42,224 nt of DNA from Magnetococcales bacterium (GCA_015231965.1 JADGAP010000006.1:5721-47944); one strand, 5' to 3'. Positions 15,268 to 24,016 are shown, counted from the stretch's first letter. Program-made: numbers and translations. The notes: a model not told the origin generated them from the sequence alone.

Positions 15268-16835
15268 TCAGACCCGGGCGTTGTTCTTGGCCGTCTCCAT
15301 GATTCGGCCCACATCCAGGATCGGGGCCACCCGGCCATTCCCCAGAATGGTGGCCCCGGAAAATTCCGCCACGTCGCGAAACACCTCGCCCAGGGATTTG
15401 ATCACCACCTGGCTCTGTCCGATCACCCGATCCACCACCATGCCCATGCGGTTGCGATCCACTTCGGTGATCACCACCTGCTCTTTGTCCAGGCGCCGGG
15501 AGGCGTCTTCCAGGGAAAAGACGTCCCGCAACCGCACGTAGGGGACGATCTCGTTGCGGATGTTGATGATTTGTCGGCCGTGGGCGTCGTCCACATCCTG
15601 GCGGGTGAGTTTGACACACTCCTTGACCGTGGAGAGGGGCAGCACGAACTGCTCGTCGCCGCTTTGCACCAGAAAACCGTCGATAATCGCCAAAGTCAGG
15701 GGCAATTGGATGGTCAGGGTCATGCCCCGTCCGGGTTGACTGACCACGCTGATTTCGCCGCGCAACGAATCGATGGTTTTTTTCACCACGTCCATGCCCA
15801 CCCCCCGTCCGGAGACGTTGGTGATCGTCTCGGCGGTGGAAAAGCCGGGAAGAAAAATGAGGTTGAAAATTTCTTGATCCGACAGGTTGGACTCCGGGCC
15901 GATCATCCCCTTGGCTTCGGCCTTGGCGCGGATTTTTTGCACATCCAGCCCCCGCCCGTCGTCCTCGATGCGCACCAGAACATGGGCCCCGGAGTGGATG
16001 GCGGAGAGCCGCACCACGCCCGTGGCCGGTTTGCCCGCGGCCAGCCGCTCCGCCGGGGTTTCGACGCCGTGGTCGATGCTGTTGCGCAGAATGATGAACT
16101 CGCCGCGCACGTCATCCTCGCGACAGGGGGCGGTGAGCAGCACGTCCCACTGGAAATAGCAGACCCCCACGTCCAGCGCCTCCAGGGGGGGCAGGGCGTC
16201 GGTGTGGCAGACCACCTCGCACTCCCCCAACTGACGCAAGGCGTTCAAATAGATCAGCGGATTGGTGGCGCGACGAAAGATGGGGTCGGTGGGACGGAAA
16301 TGAAAACAGATGTTGAAGACGCCGCGGTCCCGGGTCGGGGGGAGGAGCGGGGTCGGGGCGGCGGAACGCTCCGGTTGGTCGTTCAGGGAGGCGAAGGCGA
16401 CCTTGATCCGTTCCACCTCGCGGGGGTCGGCGATGCGGGTCTGGTTGAGGATCACGGCCGCCACTTGATCCTTGGCCGAGAGGGTGAGGTCGATGACCTG
16501 ACGGTCGAGGCGCGCCCGCCCGTTGCGCAGGCGGTCGGAAGATCCGCAATGGCTTGTCGAATCAGGATATGGCGCGCCCGCCCGTTGCGCAGGCGGTCGT
16601 AGAAGCTCTCCACGTGATGGGTCAGGCGGGAGGCCGCCTCGAAGCCGTACATGCTGGCCGTGCCCTTGATGGTGTGCATGGCGCGGAACACCCGTCCCAT
16701 CAAATCCAGGTCCTCGGGCGCGGCTTCCAGTTGCAACAGGGCGTTTTCCAGATCGTTCAGATTCTCCTGGACGTCGGTCTTGAACTGACGCAGATCGTCT
16801 TCCGAAATCAGGTCCGAGAGTTCAAAGGAATCCAT
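15268..16835 (-). pseudogene. cheA: cheA, split by a 62-bp insertion and lacking the dimerisation domain
   Basis: Chemotaxis histidine kinase in pieces. The N-terminal frame (16835 down to the lesion) is an HPt domain with phospho-acceptor His54 in AMHTIKGTASMYGF. At 16509-16599 a 29-bp sequence occurs twice, 62 bp apart; the 62 extra bases shift the frame and the product would end at 16452. Removing them restores a continuous reading YDRLRNGRARLDRQVIDLTL into the second frame, giving 501 residues. That frame has the FNICFHFRPTDPIFRRATNP block, the ATPase N box RNSIDHGVE, DDGRGLD, SGRGVGMDVV and the CheW-like P5 domain. Between CREDDVRGEFIIL and RNSIDHG (DNA near 16085-16105) the P3 helices and the start of P4, normally about 150 residues, are missing. 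It is therefore doubly defective and most likely non-functional. Confidence 0.88.
16509..16599. repeat. 29-bp direct repeats flanking 33 bp inside cheA
   Basis: Copies at 16509-16537 and 16571-16599 (each ggcgcgcccgcccgttgcgc plus aggcggtcg) are identical. The 33-bp spacer 16538-16570 has no counterpart in other CheA proteins. Deletion of one repeat plus the spacer restores the cheA frame exactly. Confidence 0.95.
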
Positions 16836-16841
16836 GGCGGT

Positions 16842-17372
16842 TCATCCCGTGGCCTGGCAAACGGCGGCGTCCCGCGGGGCGACGTTGCGGGGGAGGGCGG
16901 CCCCCCCCGTTCGGTGAGGATCAGTTCGTTTTCCGAAAACACCTTGTTCACATCCAACAGGATGATGAACCCTTCCTCCATCTTGCCGATGCCCAGGATG
17001 TAGTCGGTCTTCAGGCCGAGGCCCACGTCGGGGGGGCTCGATCTGGTTTTCCGGCAGTTCGATGACTTCATCCACCGAATCGGCCAGCGCCCCCAGGACG
17101 ATGCGGTTTTCCCGGAACGCGCTCTCCACGATGACCACCCGGGTTTTGCGGCTGCGTTAGGTGAGGGGCTGACCGAACTTGCGCTTGAGATCCACCACGG
17201 GCACCACGTTGCCCCGCACGTTGATCACGCCGCGCACGAACTCCGGCGAGCCGGGAATTTCGGAGAGGTCGGGAAGTTTCAGCACCTCCCGCACGTTGGT
17301 GATGGAGATGGCGAAGGTCTCCCCTCCCAATTGGAAGGTCAGATATTGGTTGGTCAGGCTGGCTGCGGCCAT
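16842..17372 (-). pseudogene. cheW: cheW with an in-frame stop and homopolymer frameshifts
   Basis: Adaptor linking receptors to CheA. The start MAAASLTNQYLTFQLGGETF at 17372 leads into FAISITNVREVL, IPGSPEFVRGVINVRGNVVP and DLKRKFGQPLT, then a TAA at 17157-17159 in the same frame; reading through gives RSRKTRVVIVESAF and IVLGALADSVDEVIELPENQ, the normal continuation. GAA to TAA is the simplest explanation. At 17030-17036 a run of seven G (plus strand) shifts the frame; the next frame gives LGLKTDYILGIGKMEEGFII and DVNKVFSENELILTE. A run of eight C at 16901-16908 shifts it back to end VCQATG with TGA at 16842, four bases before the cheA ATG. Homopolymer shifts could be sequencing errors; the stop codon is not of that type. 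Confidence 0.83.
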
Positions 17373-17451
17373 GAACGGTCTCTCTTTCGGAGGTTGAATC
17401 CGCTGTTTCCGGTGGGGGGAGGCGTTGCGTCGCCTCCCCCGGAAAAAGGGT

Positions 17452-17693
17452 TCAGAATTTCTCGAAGGCGACATCCATGGATTCGTCGCTCAGGTCGTCC
17501 AAGAGATTCAGCACCACGCCCTTGGCGGCGACGGGATGGCGATCCACCACTTTATTGACCAGTTTGACCTTCATCGCCGCGTCCGCGACCAAGGTCAGGC
17601 CGTTCCATCCCGCCCATGCGACCAGAAGGGTGAACAGCAGCCCCCCCCAAAAAAAACCACTCCCAATTTCAGGGCAATCTTCAAGTTTTTCAC
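17452..17693 (-). pseudogene. N-terminal fragment of a methyl-accepting chemotaxis protein
   Basis: From a GTG at 17693 with AAGGGA upstream, the frame reads VKNLKIALKLGVVFF, a standard chemoreceptor N-terminus. At a T8G8 run (17641-17656) the frame shifts, and the second frame continues GGLLFTLLVAWAGWNGLTLV (transmembrane helix 1) and KVKLVNKVVDRHPVAAKGVV, the start of a ligand-binding domain. It ends at AFEKF with TGA, after about 80 residues, without second membrane helix, HAMP or signalling domain. It is placed just before cheW, as a full receptor would be. It may be a relic of a deleted receptor; a small membrane protein starting at an ATG at 17715 is the alternative reading. The shift could be a homopolymer sequencing error, but the missing 3' part cannot. 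Confidence 0.55.
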
Positions 17694-17780
17694 GGTCGGT
17701 TTCCCTTGTGGACAATGCTCGTGGATAAGGTCGCGCTCGGGCGCGCCAAGGCGTCCGTCGGCGACGGTCAAGTCATGGAT

Positions 17781-18119
17781 TCACAACGTCATGAAGCAAC
17801 AAGCCGATTCCGAAGGTTCCGAGGGGGAATGACGGGAAGGCGGTCGTTGGACCTCCTCGAGGCGTTGTTTGCCGGTTGTCGTATGGATCTCGAGAAGCGC
17901 GCCGTCATGATCCGACCGGGAGTCGGAAGAGGGCTTGGTGCGGAATCCCGCGATGCGCATCACGCCGGTGGATTGGTAGATTTCAAGATACGTGTCGTCA
18001 TCGAGGTAAATTTCCAGCGTGCGTTCCAGGGAGATGTGATCCCATTCCGTGAGCCGCACGAACTCAATTTTTTTCCCCTCCATTTTCTTCATCACATGCT
18101 TTTCTTCGGCGGTAATCAT
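17781..18119 (-). CDS. Hypothetical protein, 112 aa
   Basis: A soluble protein of unknown function. The first 70 residues look like real coding sequence: MITAEEKHVMKKMEGKKIEF then VRLTEWDHISLERTLEIYLD, DDDTYLEIYQSTG and MRIAGFRTKP, suggesting a small beta-rich domain. The C-terminal 40 residues (HTTTGKQRLEEVQRPPSRHS onward) are of low quality and overlap a stretch gggggaatgacgggaa that resembles half of a REP-like arm, so the original stop may have been lost. GGAG lies 11 bases upstream of the ATG at 18119; a TTG at 18131 is an alternative. It lies upstream of the broken chemotaxis operon on the same strand with no known link to it. Confidence 0.5.
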   Translation of the reverse strand: MITAEEKHVMKKMEGKKIEFVRLTEWDHISLERTLEIYLDDDTYLEIYQSTGVMRIAGFRTKPSSDSRSDHDGALLEIHTTTGKQRLEEVQRPPSRHSPSEPSESACCFMTL

Positions 18120-18168
18120 GACGGGCTCCAAGGGGCATCGAAATGGACTGTCTTCCCACGATCAATTC

Positions 18169-18438
18169 TAGAGTCGTTCCATTTTAAGTTTGCACAAGAT
18201 GTCAAGTGGAGTCTGGTGGTGCAACCCACTTTATAACGAAGAAATCGTCATTCCCGCGAAGGCGGGAATCCAGGGGCGGGGGAGGGAAATGCCGAGATCG
18301 CTAGAAGGAACCAAGCCCCCTTTCCGTTTGTTTGAAGGGAGCCATTCACCGATCGGCTTTCCTGGATTCCCGCTTTCGCGGGAATGACGAGCGTAAATTT
18401 TTTAGCTGGAAATGTGCAAAACTTGTTTGGAATGACTA
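18169..18438. repeat. Composite repeat family 1, copy D (complete)
   Basis: Outer ends tagagtcgttcca and ggaatgacta form an inverted pair. Next inside are the subterminal motifs gtttgcac and gtgcaaaac, then arms at 18246-18273 and 18362-18389. The core between the arms (aggggcgggggagggaaatg, the agatcgctagaaggaaccaa stretch, gtttgaagggagcc, ccgatcggctttcctg) is shared with copies B, E and G. It lies in intergenic DNA. Confidence 0.85.
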
Positions 18439-18882
18439 TGCTTTGTCAGACTCAAAGGGAGTGCGGGTCCGGGGGGATCCGTGTTTCCGCATCCAAACCA
18501 TGAACACGTCTCGTGTTGACGGTCCACCCGCTTGTTCCGTCCTCTTGTCCGAAACCCCTTCCGTCGGTTTCTTCCCCCCTCGCCGATGATGGGAATATCG
18601 CAATCCTCGGACCAATAGGACATGACTGGCACCCGAACTTCGAGAAGCGAGGGGCCCCCTTACTTAACATAATGGATTGTCAACAGGTTCCAGGAAGTGA
18701 GGAAAAACGCTCACCTCCGGGCGCGACGAAGGCCGGTCGAGAGCCGGTGCAACGTTCGAGAACGGGGAAGGGGGAAATACCGTAATGCAGAGGAAATACG
18801 GTTGATTCGCTAGGGGGTTTCATAACGCAACATTCAAGCGACCGACTACAAACGTTGCACCGGAATTGAGAACTATAACAGC
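18439..18882. other. Gene-free region after repeat copy D
   Basis: About 440 bp with no supported gene. On the minus strand a short frame beginning MPVMSYWSEDCDIPIIGEG near 18632 looks briefly protein-like but soon turns into low-quality sequence and has no ribosome site; it may be a gene relic. The last 30 bp (gaattgagaactataac) resemble an outer end of repeat family 1. Confidence 0.4.
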
Positions 18883-20307
18883 CTATTCCGGGGCCGACTT
18901 TTTCTGCCGACGCAACAGACGCTGGTTGAGGGCCTGACGGGTCAAGCCGAGCATGGCGGCGGCCACCCCCTGGTTGCCCTGGCAGGTGCGCAAGGCGTGG
19001 GCGATCAACGCATCTTCCGCCTCCTTCAGGGTCGGCGGGGGGGCACCCTCCGGCCAGGAGATGCGGTTGGCGCAGCGCGGATCGGCCACATGGCCGTTGC
19101 CCTGAAGCCCCATGGCCTCCTTGAAACTTTCCAGGGAAAGCATGCCCTTGACGTGGCGGGCGACGGCATCGAACACCATGGCGCGCAGTTGGCGCACGTT
19201 GCCGGGAAAAGGGTAGGCGTTGAGCAGCGGGAGGATCTCCTGGGGGACGGAGGGGGGGTCGCGCTGGAGTTGGCGCGCCGCCTCCTTGAGAAAATGTTGG
19301 AAGAGCAGGAGGACGTCGCCGGTGCGCTCCCGCAGGGGCGGCAGGTGCAGGGCGTGGCTCGACAGGCGATAGAACAGATCGGCGCGGAAGGTTCCGGCGT
19401 CCATCAGGGCGCGCAGGTTGCGATTGGTGGCGGCCACGAAATGGGCGTCGGTGTTGCGCGAGACGTCCGATCCCAGGGGTTCGTATTTTTTCTCCTGCAA
19501 CAGTCGCAGCAGCTTGACTTGGCTGGAGTGGGACAAGTCGCCGATCTCGTCGAGGAACAGGGTTCCCCCCTCCGCCTTGGCCACCATGCCTTCGCGCACC
19601 GCGTCGGCCCCAGTGAAGGCCCCCTTGCGGTGGCCGAACAGGGTGTCGGAAAAGGCCTGGTCGTCCACCCCCGCCACGTTTACCGCCACGAACGGCCCCT
19701 GGCTGCGGCGCAGCAGGTGAAAGGCCTTGGCGAACAACTCCTTGCCGGTTCCGGTCGCGCCGGTGATCAACAAGGGTTCGCCACTGGGGCGGATGGCCTC
19801 CATGTATTTGAAAATGGCATGAACCTTTTCGTTTTGGGTGATGATGCCGGCGAAGACCTCCGGGTGATGCAGCCCCCCGCCCAGCAGATACTCCTTCATC
19901 GCCCCCACTTGTTGCCGCAGCTCTTGCAATTCCATGCCGCGGCGCACCGTGGCGAGGAAACGCTCGAATTCGATGGGTTTGAGCAGGTAATCGAAGGCGC
20001 CGTTTTTCATGCAGTCCACGGCGGTCTCCACCACGTCCATGGCGGTCAGGATGATGACCGGGGTCTGGGGCTGGTGGTCGCGAATCCAGGCCAGCAGCTC
20101 CTGCCCGGACAGGCCGGGCATGGAGAGGTCCAGCACCACCACGGCGGGTTCGTTCCGTTCCAGCCAGGCGGGGGCGAGGCGACTGTCCGAGAAGGTGACC
20201 ACCGGGCCGATTCCCGCTTTGCGCAACAGCAGGGACAAGCCGATGAGGATATCCGGTTCGTCGTCCACCAACAGGATGGGAGAGGTGTTGGGTCGTGTGG
20301 CGTTCAT
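18883..20307 (-). CDS. NtrC-family sigma54-dependent response regulator
   Basis: A 474-residue activator. The receiver domain has Asp15-Asp16 (LLVDDE) and phospho-acceptor Asp60 (VVVLDLSMPG), with Lys110 in YLLKPIE. The AAA+ domain has Walker A GATGTGKE (183-190), the sigma54-contact loop GAFTGA (229-234), Walker B TLFLDEIGD (249-257) and PFPGNVRQLR. The C-terminus (about 445-468) is a Fis-type helix-turn-helix (QGVAAAMLGLTRQALNQRLL). It therefore activates RNA polymerase-sigma54 at distant enhancers when phosphorylated. Its ATGA start overlaps the stop of the kinase gene (20304-20307), so the two are a matched pair. The target genes are not evident locally. Confidence 0.95.
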   Translation of the reverse strand: MNATRPNTSPILLVDDEPDILIGLSLLLRKAGIGPVVTFSDSRLAPAWLERNEPAVVVLDLSMPGLSGQELLAWIRDHQPQTPVIILTAMDVVETAVDCMKNGAFDYLLKPIEFERFLATVRRGMELQELRQQVGAMKEYLLGGGLHHPEVFAGIITQNEKVHAIFKYMEAIRPSGEPLLITGATGTGKELFAKAFHLLRRSQGPFVAVNVAGVDDQAFSDTLFGHRKGAFTGADAVREGMVAKAEGGTLFLDEIGDLSHSSQVKLLRLLQEKKYEPLGSDVSRNTDAHFVAATNRNLRALMDAGTFRADLFYRLSSHALHLPPLRERTGDVLLLFQHFLKEAARQLQRDPPSVPQEILPLLNAYPFPGNVRQLRAMVFDAVARHVKGMLSLESFKEAMGLQGNGHVADPRCANRISWPEGAPPPTLKEAEDALIAHALRTCQGNQGVAAAMLGLTRQALNQRLLRRQKKSAPE

Positions 20308-23300
20308 CGGCTCAAGGTCTCGGGTGGGGGAGGGGGTGGCGAGGGGGCGCTCGAAGCCAGGGGCAGGGTGACCACCACCCGTGCCCCCCCTTCGGGCGGC
20401 GATTCAAACCGCAGGCTGCCGCCGTGCAGCTCCAGAATTTGTTGACAGATGGAGAGTCCCAGGCCGGTTCCCCCCTTCTCCTGGCGGGTGGTGAAAAAGG
20501 GTTCGCCCAAATGGTCCATCACCTCCGGGAGGATGCCCCCCCCCTGATCCCGGACCGTCAAACTCGCCAGCCCGGCCGTTTGGTTCAGCGAAACGGCGAC
20601 GAATACGCCCCGGGAGCGATCCGGCAGGGATTGCAGGGCGTTCAGCACCAGGTTGATCACCACTTGTTCCAATTGTCCCGGGGAGCCTCGCAGGATCACG
20701 GGCTCCGGGGCGAGGGTGGTCTGGAAGTGGTCCGTTAGTTTGGCGATGCGGCGGTGCAAGACGAGCAGGGCGTTGTCGACCACTTCATTGAGGTCGACGG
20801 GGTGATGGGCGCTGGCGGAGGGTTTGCGGGCCAGGCGCTTGACCTCCTCGATAATGGCGGCGATGCGCCGGGCGTTCTCCTCCACCCCCACCGACAGGCC
20901 GGCGATCTGCCCGCGCATCTCGTCATAGGGCACGCCTCCCAGGGAGAAAGTTCCTTGGCTCTTCCGGTATTGATCGAGGATGGGCAGGGCGTCGGCCCAC
21001 GCCTCGTTCAGCAACGTGGCGTTGACCATGATGATGTGGTTGGGATTGTTGATTTCGTGGGCGATGCCTGCGGCCATGGTTCCCAGGGAGGCGAGGCGGG
21101 CGGAGTGCATCGCCTGTTCTTGCAAGAGTTGTTTTTCCCGTTCCACCCGCACCCGGTCGGTCACGTCCAGCAGGGCCCCCAGGATCTCCACCAAACGGCC
21201 CGATGCATCCATCACCCGATCCGCCGAGATGCGTATGTGACGCTCCTCGCCGTCCGGGCGCAGGAGGCGACATTCCAGGTCCGACGGGGCGGAGGCGTCG
21301 AACACCAAGCGGTGTTGATAGGCGCGCACCGCCTCGCGATCCTCGGGATGGACCAGGTCGTGAAGCATCGTCGTGGTGGAGGGGTGGTCCTGCTCGTGGT
21401 CCAGGCCCAACAGGCGGAACATTTCGTCGGACCAGGAGACGGCTCCAGTGACCACATCCAGCCGCCAACTGCCCAGCCGGGCAATGCGCTGGGTGCGATC
21501 CAGCAGCTCCTTCTTTTCCTTCAGGCTCTGTTCCAGCCCTTTCATGTCGGTGATGTCGCGGGCCTGGATCAGGATGTCGTGGACGCGACCGTTGGCGACC
21601 CTCACCGGTTCGTAGCGCACGTCCAGCCACCGTTGTCCCGATCCGGCGAAGTTGACCTGGACCTGGGTGCGGATCCGTTCTCCCTGAAAGGCCCGGGCAT
21701 AGTACGAGGCGAGTTCCCGCGCGAAAAACTCCCGTCCCAGCATCTCCGCCACCGGCTTGCCGATCACCTCCTCGCGGGTGCGGTTTTGGTAGCGGAGGTT
21801 GGCGTCGTTGATCGCCTTGTAGGTCCAATCGGCGTCCACCACCGCCATGATGTCGCTGGAGGAGGCGAAGATCGAGGCCAGCCAACGGGATTCCATCTCG
21901 TGGCGTCGCGCCTCGGTGATGTCCACCGAGATGCCCAGCAGATGGGTGGGATTCCCCTCAGAATCATACAAACCGACCTTGAGGGTGTGGAAAATCCGTT
22001 CCTCGCCGGAGTGTACGCGGAGGAACTCCTCGGGAATGTCCACCGTGGTCCGGCTTTCCAGGGCTTCCCGATCCTTGGCGATGGAAAAATCCGCCTGCCC
22101 GGGGGGAAACAACTCCCGATCGCTCTTGCCCAGCAGCGTCGCCCGGTCAAAGCCCAGCAGCGCCTCCCCGGCGTGATTGAAGCGCTTGAAGCGCAGGTCG
22201 CGGGCGTCCTTGAGAACGATCATGGCGGGAATGTTTTCCACGATGGATTCGAGCAACGCCTGGGAGTGGCGCAACGCCTCCTCGGCCTTCTTGCGGCGGG
22301 TGACGTCCCGCGCCACGTGGATCATGCCCACACAGGTTATTCCCGCTTGCAGCGGCTGGAGGGTGAACTCGAACCATCGATCCGTTTGGGGGAGGAAAAC
22401 TTCCAGAGAGGCGAGGGGGCGTCCCTCCCGGATGCGGCGACACAGCGGACAATCGTCGGGGGGGGGGTCGAGGGGATGAAACCGCGCGTGGCACGACTGG
22501 TCCAACACCCCGCCCAACGTCTGCCCGGCGGCTTCCTGGGCCTTGGCGTTGGCTTGGTGAATGCGCCCCTCCGCATCCACCAGCACCACGGGGTCGGGAA
22601 TGGCGTCGAAGGAGGAGGCCCCCCGGGCCAGGGAGTGAAACGGTTCGCGCAGCATGATGAGGATGACCGCCTCGAAGATCATCCAGACCGAAGCCAGTTT
22701 TAGCAGATGGCCCACGCTGTTGACGAAACCGTACAGATCGACATAGAAGGTGAACGCCCCCTCGGCCCCGACGGCGAACACGATGGACCACAGCAGCAAG
22801 CGGAGCAGGCGGGGATCCAGCAACGCCCGCTGGTGATAGAGGAAGCCGCCGGCCGTCGTCATCAGGATCATGATGACAACTTCGCTGGCGCTCTTGAACA
22901 CGGTGAGGCCCCGATTTTCCACGTAGGTAAGGGGAAAATGACCGGTGAAAATCACCCCCAGCAGCCCCGCGGCGAGGAGCCCAAAGAGGATGTTGAGGTT
23001 TCGCGGGCAGGAACGGGTCAGAAAAAGGGGGGAGGTCAGCAGCAGCAACGCCTCGCCGAATCGGGCACCGATCCATAACTGGGTGGAGTAATGCCCCGAG
23101 GCGAGGGTCAGGGTCATCATCCCCTTGTAGGCCAGGGTGTGGAGGAGTTCGATCAGGGAGATCCAAAAATTGCCGGAGGCCAGGAAGAACAGGAAATGGT
23201 TGCGGGAGAAGGCGTGGGTGTTCCAGGCCACCACCGCCAGGATGATCCCCACCAGGGAGATGAACAGCTCCGCCAGGGTATGGAACAGGAGAAAATGGAG

Positions 23301-23429
23301 CCGACTCAGGGCGGCCAACGCCGCCAGAGTGGCCAGGAACATCCCCCAATGGCGACGGAAAAAGGGGATATGTTCCAGAGCATCCGGCGCATTCAACCCC
23401 AGGGGCACCGTCGTCATGGGACTCGCCAT
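20304..23429 (-). CDS. MASE3-type membrane sensor histidine kinase with PAS domains (NtrB-like)
   Basis: About 1041 residues. The N-terminal 280 residues hold seven or eight hydrophobic helices with MASE3-like features (FLFFLASGNFWISLIELLHT, TLASGHYSTQLWIGARF, YLFHQRALL-like segment). About four PAS domains follow, seen from IPDPVVLVDAEGRIHQANA, NIPAMIVLKDARDLRFKRFN, DIMAVVDADWTYKAINDANL and RIARLGSWRLDVVTGAVSWS; the link in PAS1 contains CHARF and CPLCRRI cysteines. The kinase core has the H box LGTMAAGIAHEINNPNH, N box NLVLNALQSLPD, DQGGGI and GTGLGLSICQQI. The start at 23429 (MASPMTT) has AAGGGGATC upstream; the frame extends to 23555 without support. It phosphorylates the coupled NtrC-family regulator. 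The signal is unknown. Confidence 0.92.
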   Translation of the reverse strand: MASPMTTVPLGLNAPDALEHIPFFRRHWGMFLATLAALAALSRLHFLLFHTLAELFISLVGIILAVVAWNTHAFSRNHFLFFLASGNFWISLIELLHTLAYKGMMTLTLASGHYSTQLWIGARFGEALLLLTSPLFLTRSCPRNLNILFGLLAAGLLGVIFTGHFPLTYVENRGLTVFKSASEVVIMILMTTAGGFLYHQRALLDPRLLRLLLWSIVFAVGAEGAFTFYVDLYGFVNSVGHLLKLASVWMIFEAVILIMLREPFHSLARGASSFDAIPDPVVLVDAEGRIHQANAKAQEAAGQTLGGVLDQSCHARFHPLDPPPDDCPLCRRIREGRPLASLEVFLPQTDRWFEFTLQPLQAGITCVGMIHVARDVTRRKKAEEALRHSQALLESIVENIPAMIVLKDARDLRFKRFNHAGEALLGFDRATLLGKSDRELFPPGQADFSIAKDREALESRTTVDIPEEFLRVHSGEERIFHTLKVGLYDSEGNPTHLLGISVDITEARRHEMESRWLASIFASSSDIMAVVDADWTYKAINDANLRYQNRTREEVIGKPVAEMLGREFFARELASYYARAFQGERIRTQVQVNFAGSGQRWLDVRYEPVRVANGRVHDILIQARDITDMKGLEQSLKEKKELLDRTQRIARLGSWRLDVVTGAVSWSDEMFRLLGLDHEQDHPSTTTMLHDLVHPEDREAVRAYQHRLVFDASAPSDLECRLLRPDGEERHIRISADRVMDASGRLVEILGALLDVTDRVRVEREKQLLQEQAMHSARLASLGTMAAGIAHEINNPNHIIMVNATLLNEAWADALPILDQYRKSQGTFSLGGVPYDEMRGQIAGLSVGVEENARRIAAIIEEVKRLARKPSASAHHPVDLNEVVDNALLVLHRRIAKLTDHFQTTLAPEPVILRGSPGQLEQVVINLVLNALQSLPDRSRGVFVAVSLNQTAGLASLTVRDQGGGILPEVMDHLGEPFFTTRQEKGGTGLGLSICQQILELHGGSLRFESPPEGGARVVVTLPLASSAPSPPPPPPETLSR

Positions 23430-23569
23430 CGAGTGATCCCCTTGGTGACCGTGAAAGAACATCGTCCGGGTGTCCGGCGTTGCCGACGGGATCGCCCCGT
23501 GTTTTTTCGATACCCCGAAGCGGATGCGTTTTGCGATCGAGCCATTCCAAGCCAAAATGGATCAAAGCG

Positions 23570-23955
23570 ACTATATTATCGCCATTCCATTTAAGAATTG
23601 CACATGGCGTCAAGCAGCGCCTGGGTTATGCAACCAACTCCCCCATGACGAAACCGTCATTCCCGCGGAAGCGGGAATCCAGGGGCGGGGGAGGGAAATG
23701 CAGGCGTCGCCACGAGGATCCAAGCCCCTTTTCCGATTGTCTGAAGGGAGCCATTCGCCGATCGGCTTTCCTGGATTCCCGCTTTCGCGGGAATGACGAG
23801 CGTAAAATCTGTGGCTGGCAATGTGTAAAAATGGGTTGGAATGACTCTAAGAGAGCCATTCGCCGATCGGCTTTCCTGGATTCCCGCTTCCGCGGGAATG
23901 ACGAGCGTAAATTCTTTAGCTGGCAATGTGCAAAACTTATTTGGAACTACTATAG
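23570..23955. repeat. Composite repeat family 1, copy E with a duplicated right part
   Basis: Outer left end at about 23570 (ctatattatcgccattcc), arms at 23655-23682 and 23771-23798, then a right flank ending ggaatgactcta at 23849. From 23853 the block gagccattcgccgatcgg through a third arm (23876-23903) and the right flank to ggaactactata (23955) is repeated: a tandem duplication of about 105 bp. It lies between the kinase gene and the RAYT-like gene. Confidence 0.88.
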
Positions 23956-24016
23956 GATCAAGCGAAAGTCAAAAACGAACGCCAAAAGCCAGGGGGAGAT
24001 CGAGAACGTCTCCCCC
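23956..24016. repeat. Family 2-like A-rich spacer and hairpin
   Basis: The stretch aagcgaaagtcaaaaacgaa resembles the A-rich part of the family 2 copy at 34.1 kb (agcgaaagtcaaaac), followed by an 8-bp hairpin gggggaga / tctccccc at 23992-24016. The hairpin could end the downstream side of the RAYT-like gene, whose stop is at 24069. Confidence 0.5.
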
